Below, piece by piece: positions 55,725-64,000 of a DNA stretch of 64,000 nucleotides. Each line of letters opens with the position of its first letter. The stretch's first letter is position 1. Source of the DNA: Asterella californica (lineage: Eukaryota; Streptophyta; Marchantiopsida; Marchantiales; Aytoniaceae). The translations under genes and the position numbers were made by a program. The notes beneath the pieces are model-generated. The model had not been told where the DNA came from and made no database searches. It saw only the letters and a list, made by a program, of their open reading frames with translations. Location: NCBI GenBank assembly GCA_036924285.1, contig JAYKYS010000004.1, forward strand, positions 14,788,001 to 14,852,000, written 5' to 3'.

Positions 55725-55860
55725 AGATCTCGACTTTCATTGCATCAAGTGGTAGAGCTCATTGTTAGGTTCCCAAAGGCACTTCATTTGTTTCATTTGG
55801 ACGTTTAATGAGGACGTTATGAGGTTCGAAAGATGAAAAAATCAAGCTAAGCCGGAGGTA
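55725..55860. repeat. Diverged single copy of the 157-bp unit
   Basis: It resembles the reverse complement of the units at 33589-34059: the pieces CTTTCATTGCATCAAG, GGCACTTC and GACTCGAAAGATG-like words appear in the same order. Identity is perhaps 75% by eye. Confidence 0.55.
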
Positions 55861-56208
55861 TTTGCGATTCTTGGCGCTATACTAAGGATGCAAAGGAGCT
55901 GCTTGGCGAGGATCTGGGCAAAGCTTACGTATTTGAACTGACGTAAGGGGCAGCTTAAAGGTTGGCTTGTATTTGCGACTTGTTGATGACGATTTGAGAG
56001 ATAAGGAGGTCCAATGCAAGTGCGCAATTTGGGTTCAGATCTGTGCATGCTACACACTGGTTAAGATGGTTCGTGAAGAGGCGGATCATAGCGTATGTTC
56101 TGTGGAAAATTAGGACATAAGGAAGACGATTTGGAGTGCTTCAGTGATCTGCGAAAGAGAGTTGGACCGTTGGGATCGTTCCTGAGTCTAAACTTGTTAT
56201 CCTAAACC
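55861..56208. other. Unassigned spacer
   Basis: No gene or repeat was recognised. The similarity to element T begins abruptly at 56209. Confidence 0.3.
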
Positions 56209-56824
56209 CATAGCGGCGAAGAGCTAGTCGATTAACTTCAAAGGCTCGGAGCCTCGGCGCCTTAGTCGTCTGCATCCCGCGCATCCCTAGGATCACTGCA
56301 ACGATCTTCGCTACAAACGGATTCTTCGCTGCAATCTCTTCCTCGCCCGTAACTGACGTACTTCCTCGCAAATTGGCTTCCTCGCCCGTAACTGACGTAC
56401 TTCGGCGTTCGGTAAATGCGGCTCTCTGCGCCCTGCTATCGCTCGCTCTGGGAATAGTAAAAGAGTAAAGTAAACAACTTGTTACCTTGCTTATATCCCG
56501 CGATAGGCTTTCCTGCACGAGCCGAAGTTAGGGTTTTCCTCTTGACGACTGACATTCTTCCGTCGACTGTAACTTCGTCGTTCGGTCTCCGATTGCCTCG
56601 CACAACATACCGTTAGAAAGGTCTTCGCCCGAGGAATTCATCTATGAGAAAATCATCTTTCAGTGTCTCCATAGATTCGATAAATTCCTCCAGAACTGAG
56701 ATTCTTCTCTAAACTTCTAATTAACACTATTCTACTCATATCGGTTATCTTCTATCATCTATTCTTCTTATTTACTTTACAACTAATCAATTAATTAACA
56801 AAAACGAAAAACCAAGGCTTCACA
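56209..56824 (-). repeat. Element T LTR, truncated
   Basis: This is the first 616 bp of the LTR, starting TGTGAAGCC at 56824 on the minus strand and matching 61404-60789. It is cut at 56209 inside the LTR-encoded gene. Confidence 0.75.
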
Positions 56825-56840
56825 TACTCCCCCTCTCAAT
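56825..56840 (-). other. Element T polypurine tract (copy 1)
   Basis: On the minus strand GAGAGGGGGAGTA directly precedes the LTR start TGTGAAGCC. The same tract is at 61405-61420. Confidence 0.75.
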
Positions 56841-56862
56841 TGTGAAGCGACCCCGCGAACAC

Positions 56863-58155
56863 TTAAGAGTAGTATCTCTTGATCCTCCACCCATTGACTC
56901 GGGTAGCTAACAATGTTCCATCGAGTTCTTCCAACTGAACCGAACCATTACTATAACGACGCGTTACTTTGTAAGGACCCATCCAATGTAAGTCTAACTT
57001 TCCTGGAAATTTAGAAGAAGAAGAAGGTTCCTTTCTACTCTTCTTTTGCTTCTTTCGTCGACTTGACTTCTCATCTTTTATATTCTTCTTTTCTTTCTTC
57101 CCCCTCACCAGTCGAGTTAACTTTTCCAACACTTGGCGATTGTACCCGATTTTCTGGAACCGCTCTAGGAACTTTGTCCTCAGCTTGTCCCAAGTATCGA
57201 TGTCTCCTGGTACTCTATTTGCATGATTGTACCAGCTGCGTGCTCTCTTCTTGAGAAGACTCGGAAAGATTCGCAGCCGATCTGGTTCAGCATCTTCCTT
57301 ATTAGTGACAGATACAGACTCAAACAGTTTAATGTAAGCATCTGCATCCTCATCGTCATCTGAAGATCCTCCTCTGAACTTTGGGTAACCATGTTTCGTG
57401 ATGGGTTGGCCTGCCATACTTCGAACAAAAGGAGCCCTTGGAACTTGAGTTGCTATCTTGGCAGGAGCTGGAATCGGCGCTGGTACTGCAGCTTGAACGA
57501 GGACAGCAGGGGCAATACCCGCAGCAGCAGCTGCTTGGGCTTGTCTCTTCTTGAATATGGACGGTCCTGTGGTTGGCTGTAAGTAAGGAGCAGCGCTGTC
57601 TTTCTGAGTCACTGGAGTTAACGGAAGGATTTCCCGCACCAGTGCTTGAGGAATAAGTTCCTGCGCCTGTAAAAGTTCCACTAAGGTAGTAACAGCTTCT
57701 ACTGCCTTAGTCGCAGCTTCTTCATTCGAAGAAGTAAACTGGTCTTGATCTGCAGAAGTACTTCCTACCTCTGGGTCAGGAGTAAACAACTGCGGATATA
57801 AAACAGTATTGACTTCGGGGAAAGGTTTCCACCCTACTTCACTTTCTGGATGTTCGTTCTCAGCACTTAGCCGAGTGGTAACTTCTTCGAAGTCAAGTTC
57901 TCTTTGAGCAGATTCGAAAGGGGTTGGAGGTAATGACTTTGGTGTCCGGGGTGAACTTGATTCACCAAGGCTTGGTTCCTTCCTCTTCCATTCTTTTGAG
58001 TTAGGTGTTCTCCAACCTCGTTCTCTCTTCTTATGCTCTTCTTTCAACCGACGAGCTTCTTCCAGAATTTGTTCTCGATATTCTGCTCGTCTTTCTCGCC
58101 TCCTGTCTCTCTCAGATTGCACGTTTCCAGGAGGATCAGGCTTGCCCGTCGACAT
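56863..58155 (-). CDS. Element T gag fused to integrase C-terminal tail
   Basis: The frame is open from 58179; the first ATG is at 58155 (M-S-T-G-K). The N-terminus is highly charged (R-R-E-R-R, E-E-A-R-R-L-K-E-E-H-K-K) and is followed by a Pro/Ala-rich middle. A Ty3-type gag core follows (F-R-G-G...Y-I-K-L-F-E, W-Y-N-H, W-D-K-L-R-T-K-F-L-E-R-F), about residues 270-350 from 58179. After a Lys-rich hinge come about 45 residues of an integrase C-terminal domain (W-M-G-P-Y-K-V to R-Y-Y-S). Everything between nucleocapsid and the integrase tail is deleted cleanly in frame. It could still bind or package RNA in trans. The identical product is encoded at 61443-62735. Confidence 0.8.
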   Translation of the reverse strand: MSTGKPDPPGNVQSERDRRRERRAEYREQILEEARRLKEEHKKRERGWRTPNSKEWKRKEPSLGESSSPRTPKSLPPTPFESAQRELDFEEVTTRLSAENEHPESEVGWKPFPEVNTVLYPQLFTPDPEVGSTSADQDQFTSSNEEAATKAVEAVTTLVELLQAQELIPQALVREILPLTPVTQKDSAAPYLQPTTGPSIFKKRQAQAAAAAGIAPAVLVQAAVPAPIPAPAKIATQVPRAPFVRSMAGQPITKHGYPKFRGGSSDDDEDADAYIKLFESVSVTNKEDAEPDRLRIFPSLLKKRARSWYNHANRVPGDIDTWDKLRTKFLERFQKIGYNRQVLEKLTRLVRGKKEKKNIKDEKSSRRKKQKKSRKEPSSSSKFPGKLDLHWMGPYKVTRRYSNGSVQLEELDGTLLATRVNGWRIKRYYS

Positions 58156-58206
58156 ACATGTCTCTGGACTTCTGTTCACTGATCTTGGATAATTTCAGCA
58201 TTCGCA

Positions 58207-58224
58207 TCCCCGGCAGCGGCGCCA
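58207..58224 (-). other. Primer binding site, tRNA-Asp type (copy 1)
   Basis: On the minus strand it reads TGGCGCCGCTGCCGGGGA, complementary to the 3' end of plant-type tRNA-Asp and like the primer site of Athila/Tat-type plant elements. It lies 21 nt after the likely LTR end. It is repeated at 62787-62804. Confidence 0.85.
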
Positions 58225-59031
58225 AAATTTATTCAGTCTTCTATATGTAACACACAAGAAAACCAAAAGATGCTCGAAAGTAGTAATTTAAGGATCGAAC
58301 CCACAGAGATGCAAGTAAAGATCATCCAAAAGTAGTAAACACGTGACAAAGGTGATTCTTTATAGTTGTCTTTTATTCTCACGGGCAGAAATCAGTCCCG
58401 GTAGAGATCAAACTCAGATCTATCCAACAAGACAGAGTTGATAATCCTGACAAACAAACATAACAGGTACTGAACAGGTCAGGGACCTCAAGAAACAGAT
58501 AAACAACAGAGAAACAGAGCCACGGACGGAAATGTCACACGAGGAAGTACTGCTGAAGTGCTACTAAGTAGCCTCTAACAACATAAATGCTAAATATCTT
58601 CACACTGAGTTACTTTCACTACTACTGCTCTCGGAAATCTCTGGCGAAGAAGACTCTTCTTCCGCCGAAGAACCAGATTGAACTTCTTCCTAAGTGTTCT
58701 ACCAAAGAACAACTTCTTCCAAAGTCAACTTCGCCCAAAACTGTCTTCGTAGTAAACTAACTCCGCAGATGCTGGTCTATTCTCAGTCCTCGCCGTAAAC
58801 GTTCTACTCTGATTTCAAATGTCAACAGCAAATTCTTCGGCACCCAGACTAATTCCTACCACAGCAAACTACGATACTTCGTAGGTAAATCTTTCGCAGA
58901 AGACAAAACACTCAATGGCTCCGTAAACTCAGGAAATAGAAAACTCAAAAATGATAAAACACATAGAGGTCCTGAATACGAACAACACAACGCTTATATA
59001 CAGATTTTCCCGAAGATGACGGATCTTCTTC

Positions 59032-59742
59032 CTAAGAAGTCGGGACTACTTCTGGTCCGCCGGATGAAGGTCCTGTGTCCGAAACGACACCAGAAACGAC
59101 ACCGCTTTCTACCGCTAGCTCTCTACCTATCTCACAAACTGAGAACTCTACGGTTGCTCTAACCTCCCTAAGCTCTCTAACTACTCGCTGTCCTAGCCTA
59201 GCTACCCGGTTCCTAGCTGAAGTACCCTCCGCATCTGCAGCTAAGAACTCCTCTCTAACCTGACGAAGAAATCTCAATTCTTCGGTGTCTAGCTCAACGG
59301 CGAAGTAGTTCTTCAACACCGGCTCGACCCTACTCCGAAGTTGAGCACTCAGCTCCTCGGCCTTGATGACTCGCTGCTTTAGATCCTCGTTTTCCTTTGT
59401 CATCTGTGCGACGACATCCAGGTTCCTGTCCCGTTGAAGTCGTACCTCGTCCAACTCCTTCTTCGTCAAAGAAAGAACCTTCTCATGTTCCTTCTCTCTA
59501 TCCAACTTCTGCCGAAGAAGAACCTCTTTCTCCGCTTTCTCGTTCTTCAACTCCTCCATCTTCGCCTGGGTCTCCTTCTGCGCCATGAGGAGAGCTGCTC
59601 GTAAGTTGTCCTTCTCCTCCTTCCAGTTCCCTCGGCCGAAGTGCATCGTCTGTACCAACTCTGCTAGGTTCAGCTTCCGGCCGACCACTTCTTCGTATGT
59701 CCCGCGGTTTCCCTCTAAGCTGTACAACAGGGGTGCGACCAC
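59032..59742 (-). CDS. Coiled-coil part of the LTR-encoded cassette of T
   Basis: This is 236 codons continuing the frame of the upstream part after a single TAG (59746-59748). Residues about 35-125 are rich in Lys, Glu, Gln and Leu with heptad spacing (N-W-K-E-E-K-D-N-L onward), a long coiled coil. A second helical part follows, and the tail is Ser/Gly/Val-rich. The second array copy has the same sequence from 63983 to 63612 up to the window edge. It parallels 49539-50447 in element J. Function unknown. Confidence 0.65.
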   Translation of the reverse strand: MVAPLLYSLEGNRGTYEEVVGRKLNLAELVQTMHFGRGNWKEEKDNLRAALLMAQKETQAKMEELKNEKAEKEVLLRQKLDREKEHEKVLSLTKKELDEVRLQRDRNLDVVAQMTKENEDLKQRVIKAEELSAQLRSRVEPVLKNYFAVELDTEELRFLRQVREEFLAADAEGTSARNRVARLGQRVVRELREVRATVEFSVCEIGRELAVESGVVSGVVSDTGPSSGGPEVVPTS

Positions 59743-59745
59743 CTC

Positions 59746-60864
59746 CTACACATACTTCGCCGAAGAGACAAGCTGGTCTACCTCCCTCATTGCCGATAGA
59801 GCAAAATTAGTCTTTGGTGAAGTATCCACGCTCTTCTCCGTTCGAGGAGTGTCAACTTCGTCAGCTTCCTCAGTCGCTTCTTCTTCTACTGGCTCGTCAT
59901 CGGCGCGAACGGTCCTTGTCATCTTCATCTTCTTCCGCGACTTCTGTGTCGACCTCGGTGTCTCTTCCAGAGGTTTCTTCCTCCCACTTCTGCGCACTGG
60001 AGGAGATACCTCTACTACATCATCATCTTCGGCCGGAGTAACTGCTTCGGGCGTCTTCTCTGCAGCTGGTGTTGAAGTCGATGCCTCCTGCCTCGGCGTT
60101 GTTTCCATTGCTACTTCGGTCCTCGGCTCTTCGGCGATGACTTCATCGAAGAACTTCTCGAGATTTACATCTCGGGCTGGAGTCTGTATCACTTGGAATT
60201 CATCTTCCTCGGCAATTGCGGTAAAGCCTAACTTCGTCTGTTGTGCCTCAGATAGCAACCCCATCCCCATATAGAACACCGATACAAAGGGTCCTATGTA
60301 CGCCAAGTCATTCGCGTTCCAAAGCTTCAGCACATGTCGGTGGATGATCCTCGCCCAATGTGCTCTTCTTCCGGCGAAGAGCTGCTCAATGAAGTTGATC
60401 TGCCAATTCGACATGTACGTTGTTCTTCTTGGCCTGAAGATCGCCATAATCGCATCTGCTACTTCTCTCTTCTTCGGCTCGCAGTAATCGCTTGTTCGGT
60501 AGCCGTTCCTCCCTAGAGGCAATTCCCTGAAGAGATTCGGGAAGTTCTTCACTGCTTCGGGTGAAGCAGCGGCGGACACACTATCGAAGAGAAGATCGCC
60601 TTCTCTGCCTGCATCGTCAGTCCCCAAGACGCCGGACCAGTGATCTTCGGTCCAGTTACACGGTCGCCCATAGTTGTTATCGGCCGGATGCTGCTTGCAA
60701 ACCTTCAACTCATGTACCAATTTGGAAGAGACCATTCCCCACCAAGGAAGTAAGAGGAATGCCAACCCCATCTCCTCGAGCTCCTTGTCATAGCGGCGAA
60801 GAGCTAGTCGATTAACTTCAAAGGCTCGGAGCCTCGGCGCCTTAGTCGTCTGCATCCCGCGCAT
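59746..60864 (-). CDS. Globular part of the LTR-encoded cassette of T, unknown family
   Basis: The frame is open from 61098, but the first ATG codons are at 60864 and 60855 (M-R-G-M-Q), which also fits the start of the J homologue. Conserved blocks are E-E-M-G-L-A-F, G-R-P-C-N-W-T-E-D-H-W, G-R-N-G-Y...Y-C-E-P-K-K-R, T-Y...F-I-E-Q-L-F, W-A-R-I-I-H-R-H and F-Y-M-G-M-G-L-L. After about 310 residues a Lys/Arg- and Glu-rich tail follows. It ends in TAG directly before the coiled-coil part. The upstream stretch 61098-60865 holds two copies of a 24-bp direct repeat (60921-60983). Not recognised as any enzyme. Confidence 0.65.
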   Translation of the reverse strand: MRGMQTTKAPRLRAFEVNRLALRRYDKELEEMGLAFLLLPWWGMVSSKLVHELKVCKQHPADNNYGRPCNWTEDHWSGVLGTDDAGREGDLLFDSVSAAASPEAVKNFPNLFRELPLGRNGYRTSDYCEPKKREVADAIMAIFRPRRTTYMSNWQINFIEQLFAGRRAHWARIIHRHVLKLWNANDLAYIGPFVSVFYMGMGLLSEAQQTKLGFTAIAEEDEFQVIQTPARDVNLEKFFDEVIAEEPRTEVAMETTPRQEASTSTPAAEKTPEAVTPAEDDDVVEVSPPVRRSGRKKPLEETPRSTQKSRKKMKMTRTVRADDEPVEEEATEEADEVDTPRTEKSVDTSPKTNFALSAMREVDQLVSSAKYV

Positions 60865-61404
60865 CCCTAGGATCACTGCAACGATCTTCGCTACAAACGG
60901 ATTCTTCGCTGCAATCTCTTCCTCGCCCGTAACTGACGTACTTCCTCGCAAATTGGCTTCCTCGCCCGTAACTGACGTACTTCGGCGTTCGGTAAATGCG
61001 GCTCTCTGCGCCCTGCTATCGCTCGCTCTGGGAATAGTAAAAGAGTAAAGTAAACAACTTGTTACCTTGCTTATATCCCGCGATAGGCTTTCCTGCACGA
61101 GCCGAAGTTAGGGTTTTCCTCTTGACGACTGACATTCTTCCGTCGACTGTAACTTCGTCGTTCGGTCTCCGATTGCCTCGCACAACATACCGTTAGAAAG
61201 GTCTTCGCCCGAGGAATTCATCTATGAGAAAATCATCTTTCAGTGTCTCCATAGATTCGATAAATTCCTCCAGAACTGAGATTCTTCTCTAAACTTCTAA
61301 TTAACACTATTCTACTCATATCGGTTATCTTCTATCATCTATTCTTCTTATTTACTTTACAACTAATCAATTAATTAACAAAAACGAAAAACCAAGGCTT
61401 CACA

Positions 61405-61420
61405 TACTCCCCCTCTCAAT
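61405..61420 (-). other. Element T polypurine tract (copy 2)
   Basis: Same as the copy at 56825: a purine run on the minus strand directly before the LTR start at 61404. Confidence 0.75.
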
Positions 61421-61442
61421 TGTGAAGCGACCCCGCGAACAC

Positions 61443-62735
61443 TTAAGAGTAGTATCTCTTGATCCTCCACCCATTGACTCGGGTAGCTAACAATGTTCCA
61501 TCGAGTTCTTCCAACTGAACCGAACCATTACTATAACGACGCGTTACTTTGTAAGGACCCATCCAATGTAAGTCTAACTTTCCTGGAAATTTAGAAGAAG
61601 AAGAAGGTTCCTTTCTACTCTTCTTTTGCTTCTTTCGTCGACTTGACTTCTCATCTTTTATATTCTTCTTTTCTTTCTTCCCCCTCACCAGTCGAGTTAA
61701 CTTTTCCAACACTTGGCGATTGTACCCGATTTTCTGGAACCGCTCTAGGAACTTTGTCCTCAGCTTGTCCCAAGTATCGATGTCTCCTGGTACTCTATTT
61801 GCATGATTGTACCAGCTGCGTGCTCTCTTCTTGAGAAGACTCGGAAAGATTCGCAGCCGATCTGGTTCAGCATCTTCCTTATTAGTGACAGATACAGACT
61901 CAAACAGTTTAATGTAAGCATCTGCATCCTCATCGTCATCTGAAGATCCTCCTCTGAACTTTGGGTAACCATGTTTCGTGATGGGTTGGCCTGCCATACT
62001 TCGAACAAAAGGAGCCCTTGGAACTTGAGTTGCTATCTTGGCAGGAGCTGGAATCGGCGCTGGTACTGCAGCTTGAACGAGGACAGCAGGGGCAATACCC
62101 GCAGCAGCAGCTGCTTGGGCTTGTCTCTTCTTGAATATGGACGGTCCTGTGGTTGGCTGTAAGTAAGGAGCAGCGCTGTCTTTCTGAGTCACTGGAGTTA
62201 ACGGAAGGATTTCCCGCACCAGTGCTTGAGGAATAAGTTCCTGCGCCTGTAAAAGTTCCACTAAGGTAGTAACAGCTTCTACTGCCTTAGTCGCAGCTTC
62301 TTCATTCGAAGAAGTAAACTGGTCTTGATCTGCAGAAGTACTTCCTACCTCTGGGTCAGGAGTAAACAACTGCGGATATAAAACAGTATTGACTTCGGGG
62401 AAAGGTTTCCACCCTACTTCACTTTCTGGATGTTCGTTCTCAGCACTTAGCCGAGTGGTAACTTCTTCGAAGTCAAGTTCTCTTTGAGCAGATTCGAAAG
62501 GGGTTGGAGGTAATGACTTTGGTGTCCGGGGTGAACTTGATTCACCAAGGCTTGGTTCCTTCCTCTTCCATTCTTTTGAGTTAGGTGTTCTCCAACCTCG
62601 TTCTCTCTTCTTATGCTCTTCTTTCAACCGACGAGCTTCTTCCAGAATTTGTTCTCGATATTCTGCTCGTCTTTCTCGCCTCCTGTCTCTCTCAGATTGC
62701 ACGTTTCCAGGAGGATCAGGCTTGCCCGTCGACAT
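61443..62735 (-). CDS. Element T gag-integrase-tail gene (second array copy)
   Basis: It has the same residues as 56863-58155. The first ATG is at 62735 (frame open from 62759). See that entry for domains. The absence of any difference between the copies indicates a very recent duplication. Confidence 0.8.
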   Translation of the reverse strand: MSTGKPDPPGNVQSERDRRRERRAEYREQILEEARRLKEEHKKRERGWRTPNSKEWKRKEPSLGESSSPRTPKSLPPTPFESAQRELDFEEVTTRLSAENEHPESEVGWKPFPEVNTVLYPQLFTPDPEVGSTSADQDQFTSSNEEAATKAVEAVTTLVELLQAQELIPQALVREILPLTPVTQKDSAAPYLQPTTGPSIFKKRQAQAAAAAGIAPAVLVQAAVPAPIPAPAKIATQVPRAPFVRSMAGQPITKHGYPKFRGGSSDDDEDADAYIKLFESVSVTNKEDAEPDRLRIFPSLLKKRARSWYNHANRVPGDIDTWDKLRTKFLERFQKIGYNRQVLEKLTRLVRGKKEKKNIKDEKSSRRKKQKKSRKEPSSSSKFPGKLDLHWMGPYKVTRRYSNGSVQLEELDGTLLATRVNGWRIKRYYS

Positions 62736-62786
62736 ACATGTCTCTGGACTTCTGTTCACTGATCTTGGATAATTTCAGCATTCGCA

Positions 62787-62804
62787 TCCCCGGCAGCGGC
62801 GCCA
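62787..62804 (-). other. Primer binding site, tRNA-Asp type (copy 2)
   Basis: Same 18 bases as at 58207-58224, in the same context. Confidence 0.85.
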
Positions 62805-62825
62805 AAATTTATTCAGTCTTCTATA

Positions 62826-64000
62826 TGTAACACACAAGAAAACCAAAAGATGCTCGAAAGTAGTAATTTAAGGATCGAACCCACAGAGATGCAAGTAAAG
62901 ATCATCCAAAAGTAGTAAACACGTGACAAAGGTGATTCTTTATAGTTGTCTTTTATTCTCACGGGCAGAAATCAGTCCCGGTAGAGATCAAACTCAGATC
63001 TATCCAACAAGACAGAGTTGATAATCCTGACAAACAAACATAACAGGTACTGAACAGGTCAGGGACCTCAAGAAACAGATAAACAACAGAGAAACAGAGC
63101 CACGGACGGAAATGTCACACGAGGAAGTACTGCTGAAGTGCTACTAAGTAGCCTCTAACAACATAAATGCTAAATATCTTCACACTGAGTTACTTTCACT
63201 ACTACTGCTCTCGGAAATCTCTGGCGAAGAAGACTCTTCTTCCGCCGAAGAACCAGATTGAACTTCTTCCTAAGTGTTCTACCAAAGAACAACTTCTTCC
63301 AAAGTCAACTTCGCCCAAAACTGTCTTCGTAGTAAACTAACTCCGCAGATGCTGGTCTATTCTCAGTCCTCGCCGTAAACGTTCTACTCTGATTTCAAAT
63401 GTCAACAGCAAATTCTTCGGCACCCAGACTAATTCCTACCACAGCAAACTACGATACTTCGTAGGTAAATCTTTCGCAGAAGACAAAACACTCAATGGCT
63501 CCGTAAACTCAGGAAATAGAAAACTCAAAAATGATAAAACACATAGAGGTCCTGAATACGAACAACACAACGCTTATATACAGATTTTCCCGAAGATGAC
63601 GGATCTTCTTCCTAAGAAGTCGGGACTACTTCTGGTCCGCCGGATGAAGGTCCTGTGTCCGAAACGACACCAGAAACGACACCGCTTTCTACCGCTAGCT
63701 CTCTACCTATCTCACAAACTGAGAACTCTACGGTTGCTCTAACCTCCCTAAGCTCTCTAACTACTCGCTGTCCTAGCCTAGCTACCCGGTTCCTAGCTGA
63801 AGTACCCTCCGCATCTGCAGCTAAGAACTCCTCTCTAACCTGACGAAGAAATCTCAATTCTTCGGTGTCTAGCTCAACGGCGAAGTAGTTCTTCAACACC
63901 GGCTCGACCCTACTCCGAAGTTGAGCACTCAGCTCCTCGGCCTTGATGACTCGCTGCTTTAGATCCTCGTTTTCCTTTGTCATCTGTGCGACGACATCCA
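62826..64000 (-). repeat. Element T LTR, 3' part, continuing beyond the window
   Basis: It matches 58246-59420 and includes the end of the coiled-coil frame (63983-63612). It runs off the right edge, so the array may hold further units. Confidence 0.75.

Larger units (their letters stand above)
58246..61404 (-). repeat. Element T full LTR carrying coding sequence
   Basis: It is bounded on one side by the polypurine tract (TGTGAAGCC start at 61404) and on the other by the primer site (probable end GTTACA at 58246), giving 3159 bp. It encodes the cassette at 60864-59032. The exact 3' end is inferred from the TG...CA rule and could shift by up to about 20 bp. Confidence 0.75.
56209..64000 (-). 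mobile_element. Element T tandem array (LTR-internal-LTR-internal-LTR)
   Basis: The sequence 56209-59420 is repeated at 60789-64000, a 4580-bp period with no difference I noticed. In minus-strand order: partial LTR (64000-62826), tRNA primer site, short gag-integrase-tail gene, polypurine tract, full LTR (61404-58246), primer site, the same gene, polypurine tract, and a partial LTR (56824-56209). Each internal region is only about 1.4 kb and has no protease, RT, RNase H or integrase core, so it is non-autonomous. Confidence 0.8.

Noticed and set aside
59075..60274. Plus-strand frames opposite the element T cassette
   Set aside because: They are antisense shadows of the Ser/Glu-rich minus-strand coding sequence.

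Overview
The window is eukaryotic nuclear DNA made almost entirely of nested transposable elements. I see no host gene, rRNA, tRNA gene or CRISPR array. Ty3/gypsy elements with gag, retropepsin, RT, RNase H and integrase, a tRNA-Asp-type primer site of the kind used by plant elements, and splice-like sites point to the green lineage. An early-diverging streptophyte (a charophyte alga such as Chara, or an early land plant) is my best guess; it rests on family resemblance only.

Layout. Family B (Ty3/gypsy) is represented by an almost complete minus-strand copy at 15652-25544, a decayed plus-strand copy at 2213-5870, LTR/leader pieces at 690-2212, and one further element split into 7810-10179 and 29109-31320. 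Family C (a second, distinct Ty3/gypsy family) is represented by C1 (plus, 10180-29108, interrupted by B), C2 (plus, 35650-39004, truncated), C3 (plus, 39005-48179) and C4 (minus, pieces at 34143-35649 and 48180-48601 with LTR parts below 34143 and at 53440-53635). Element J (48602-53439) has terminal inverted repeats of about 1.2 kb. Element T (56209-64000, minus) is a non-autonomous LTR element in a tandem array with a 4580-bp period. Weaker repeats and decayed gene-like stretches fill 1-665, 31321-32880 and 53636-56208.

The most striking content is in family B. Between protease and reverse transcriptase it carries a cytosine-5 DNA methyltransferase domain with motifs I, IV, VI, VIII, IX and X in canonical order, and after integrase it carries a C4HC3 PHD finger. 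The element therefore encodes a DNA-methylation writer and a probable histone-tail reader. Relics of the methyltransferase persist in the two older copies, so it is an ancestral part of the family. An in-frame TAG between methyltransferase and RT is conserved in the old and young copies.

The second notable system is a gene cassette (a conserved globular domain followed by a coiled coil) found in two unrelated vehicles: inside the roughly 3.2-kb LTR of element T and between the long inverted repeats of element J.

The nesting order can be read from target-site duplications and restored frames. B entered the RT/RNase H part of C1 (TSD AAAT). A family C element entered the gag of the split B element (TSD ACGT), and part of that element was later inverted, apparently through LTRs. 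The C2-C3 array sits inside C4 pol.
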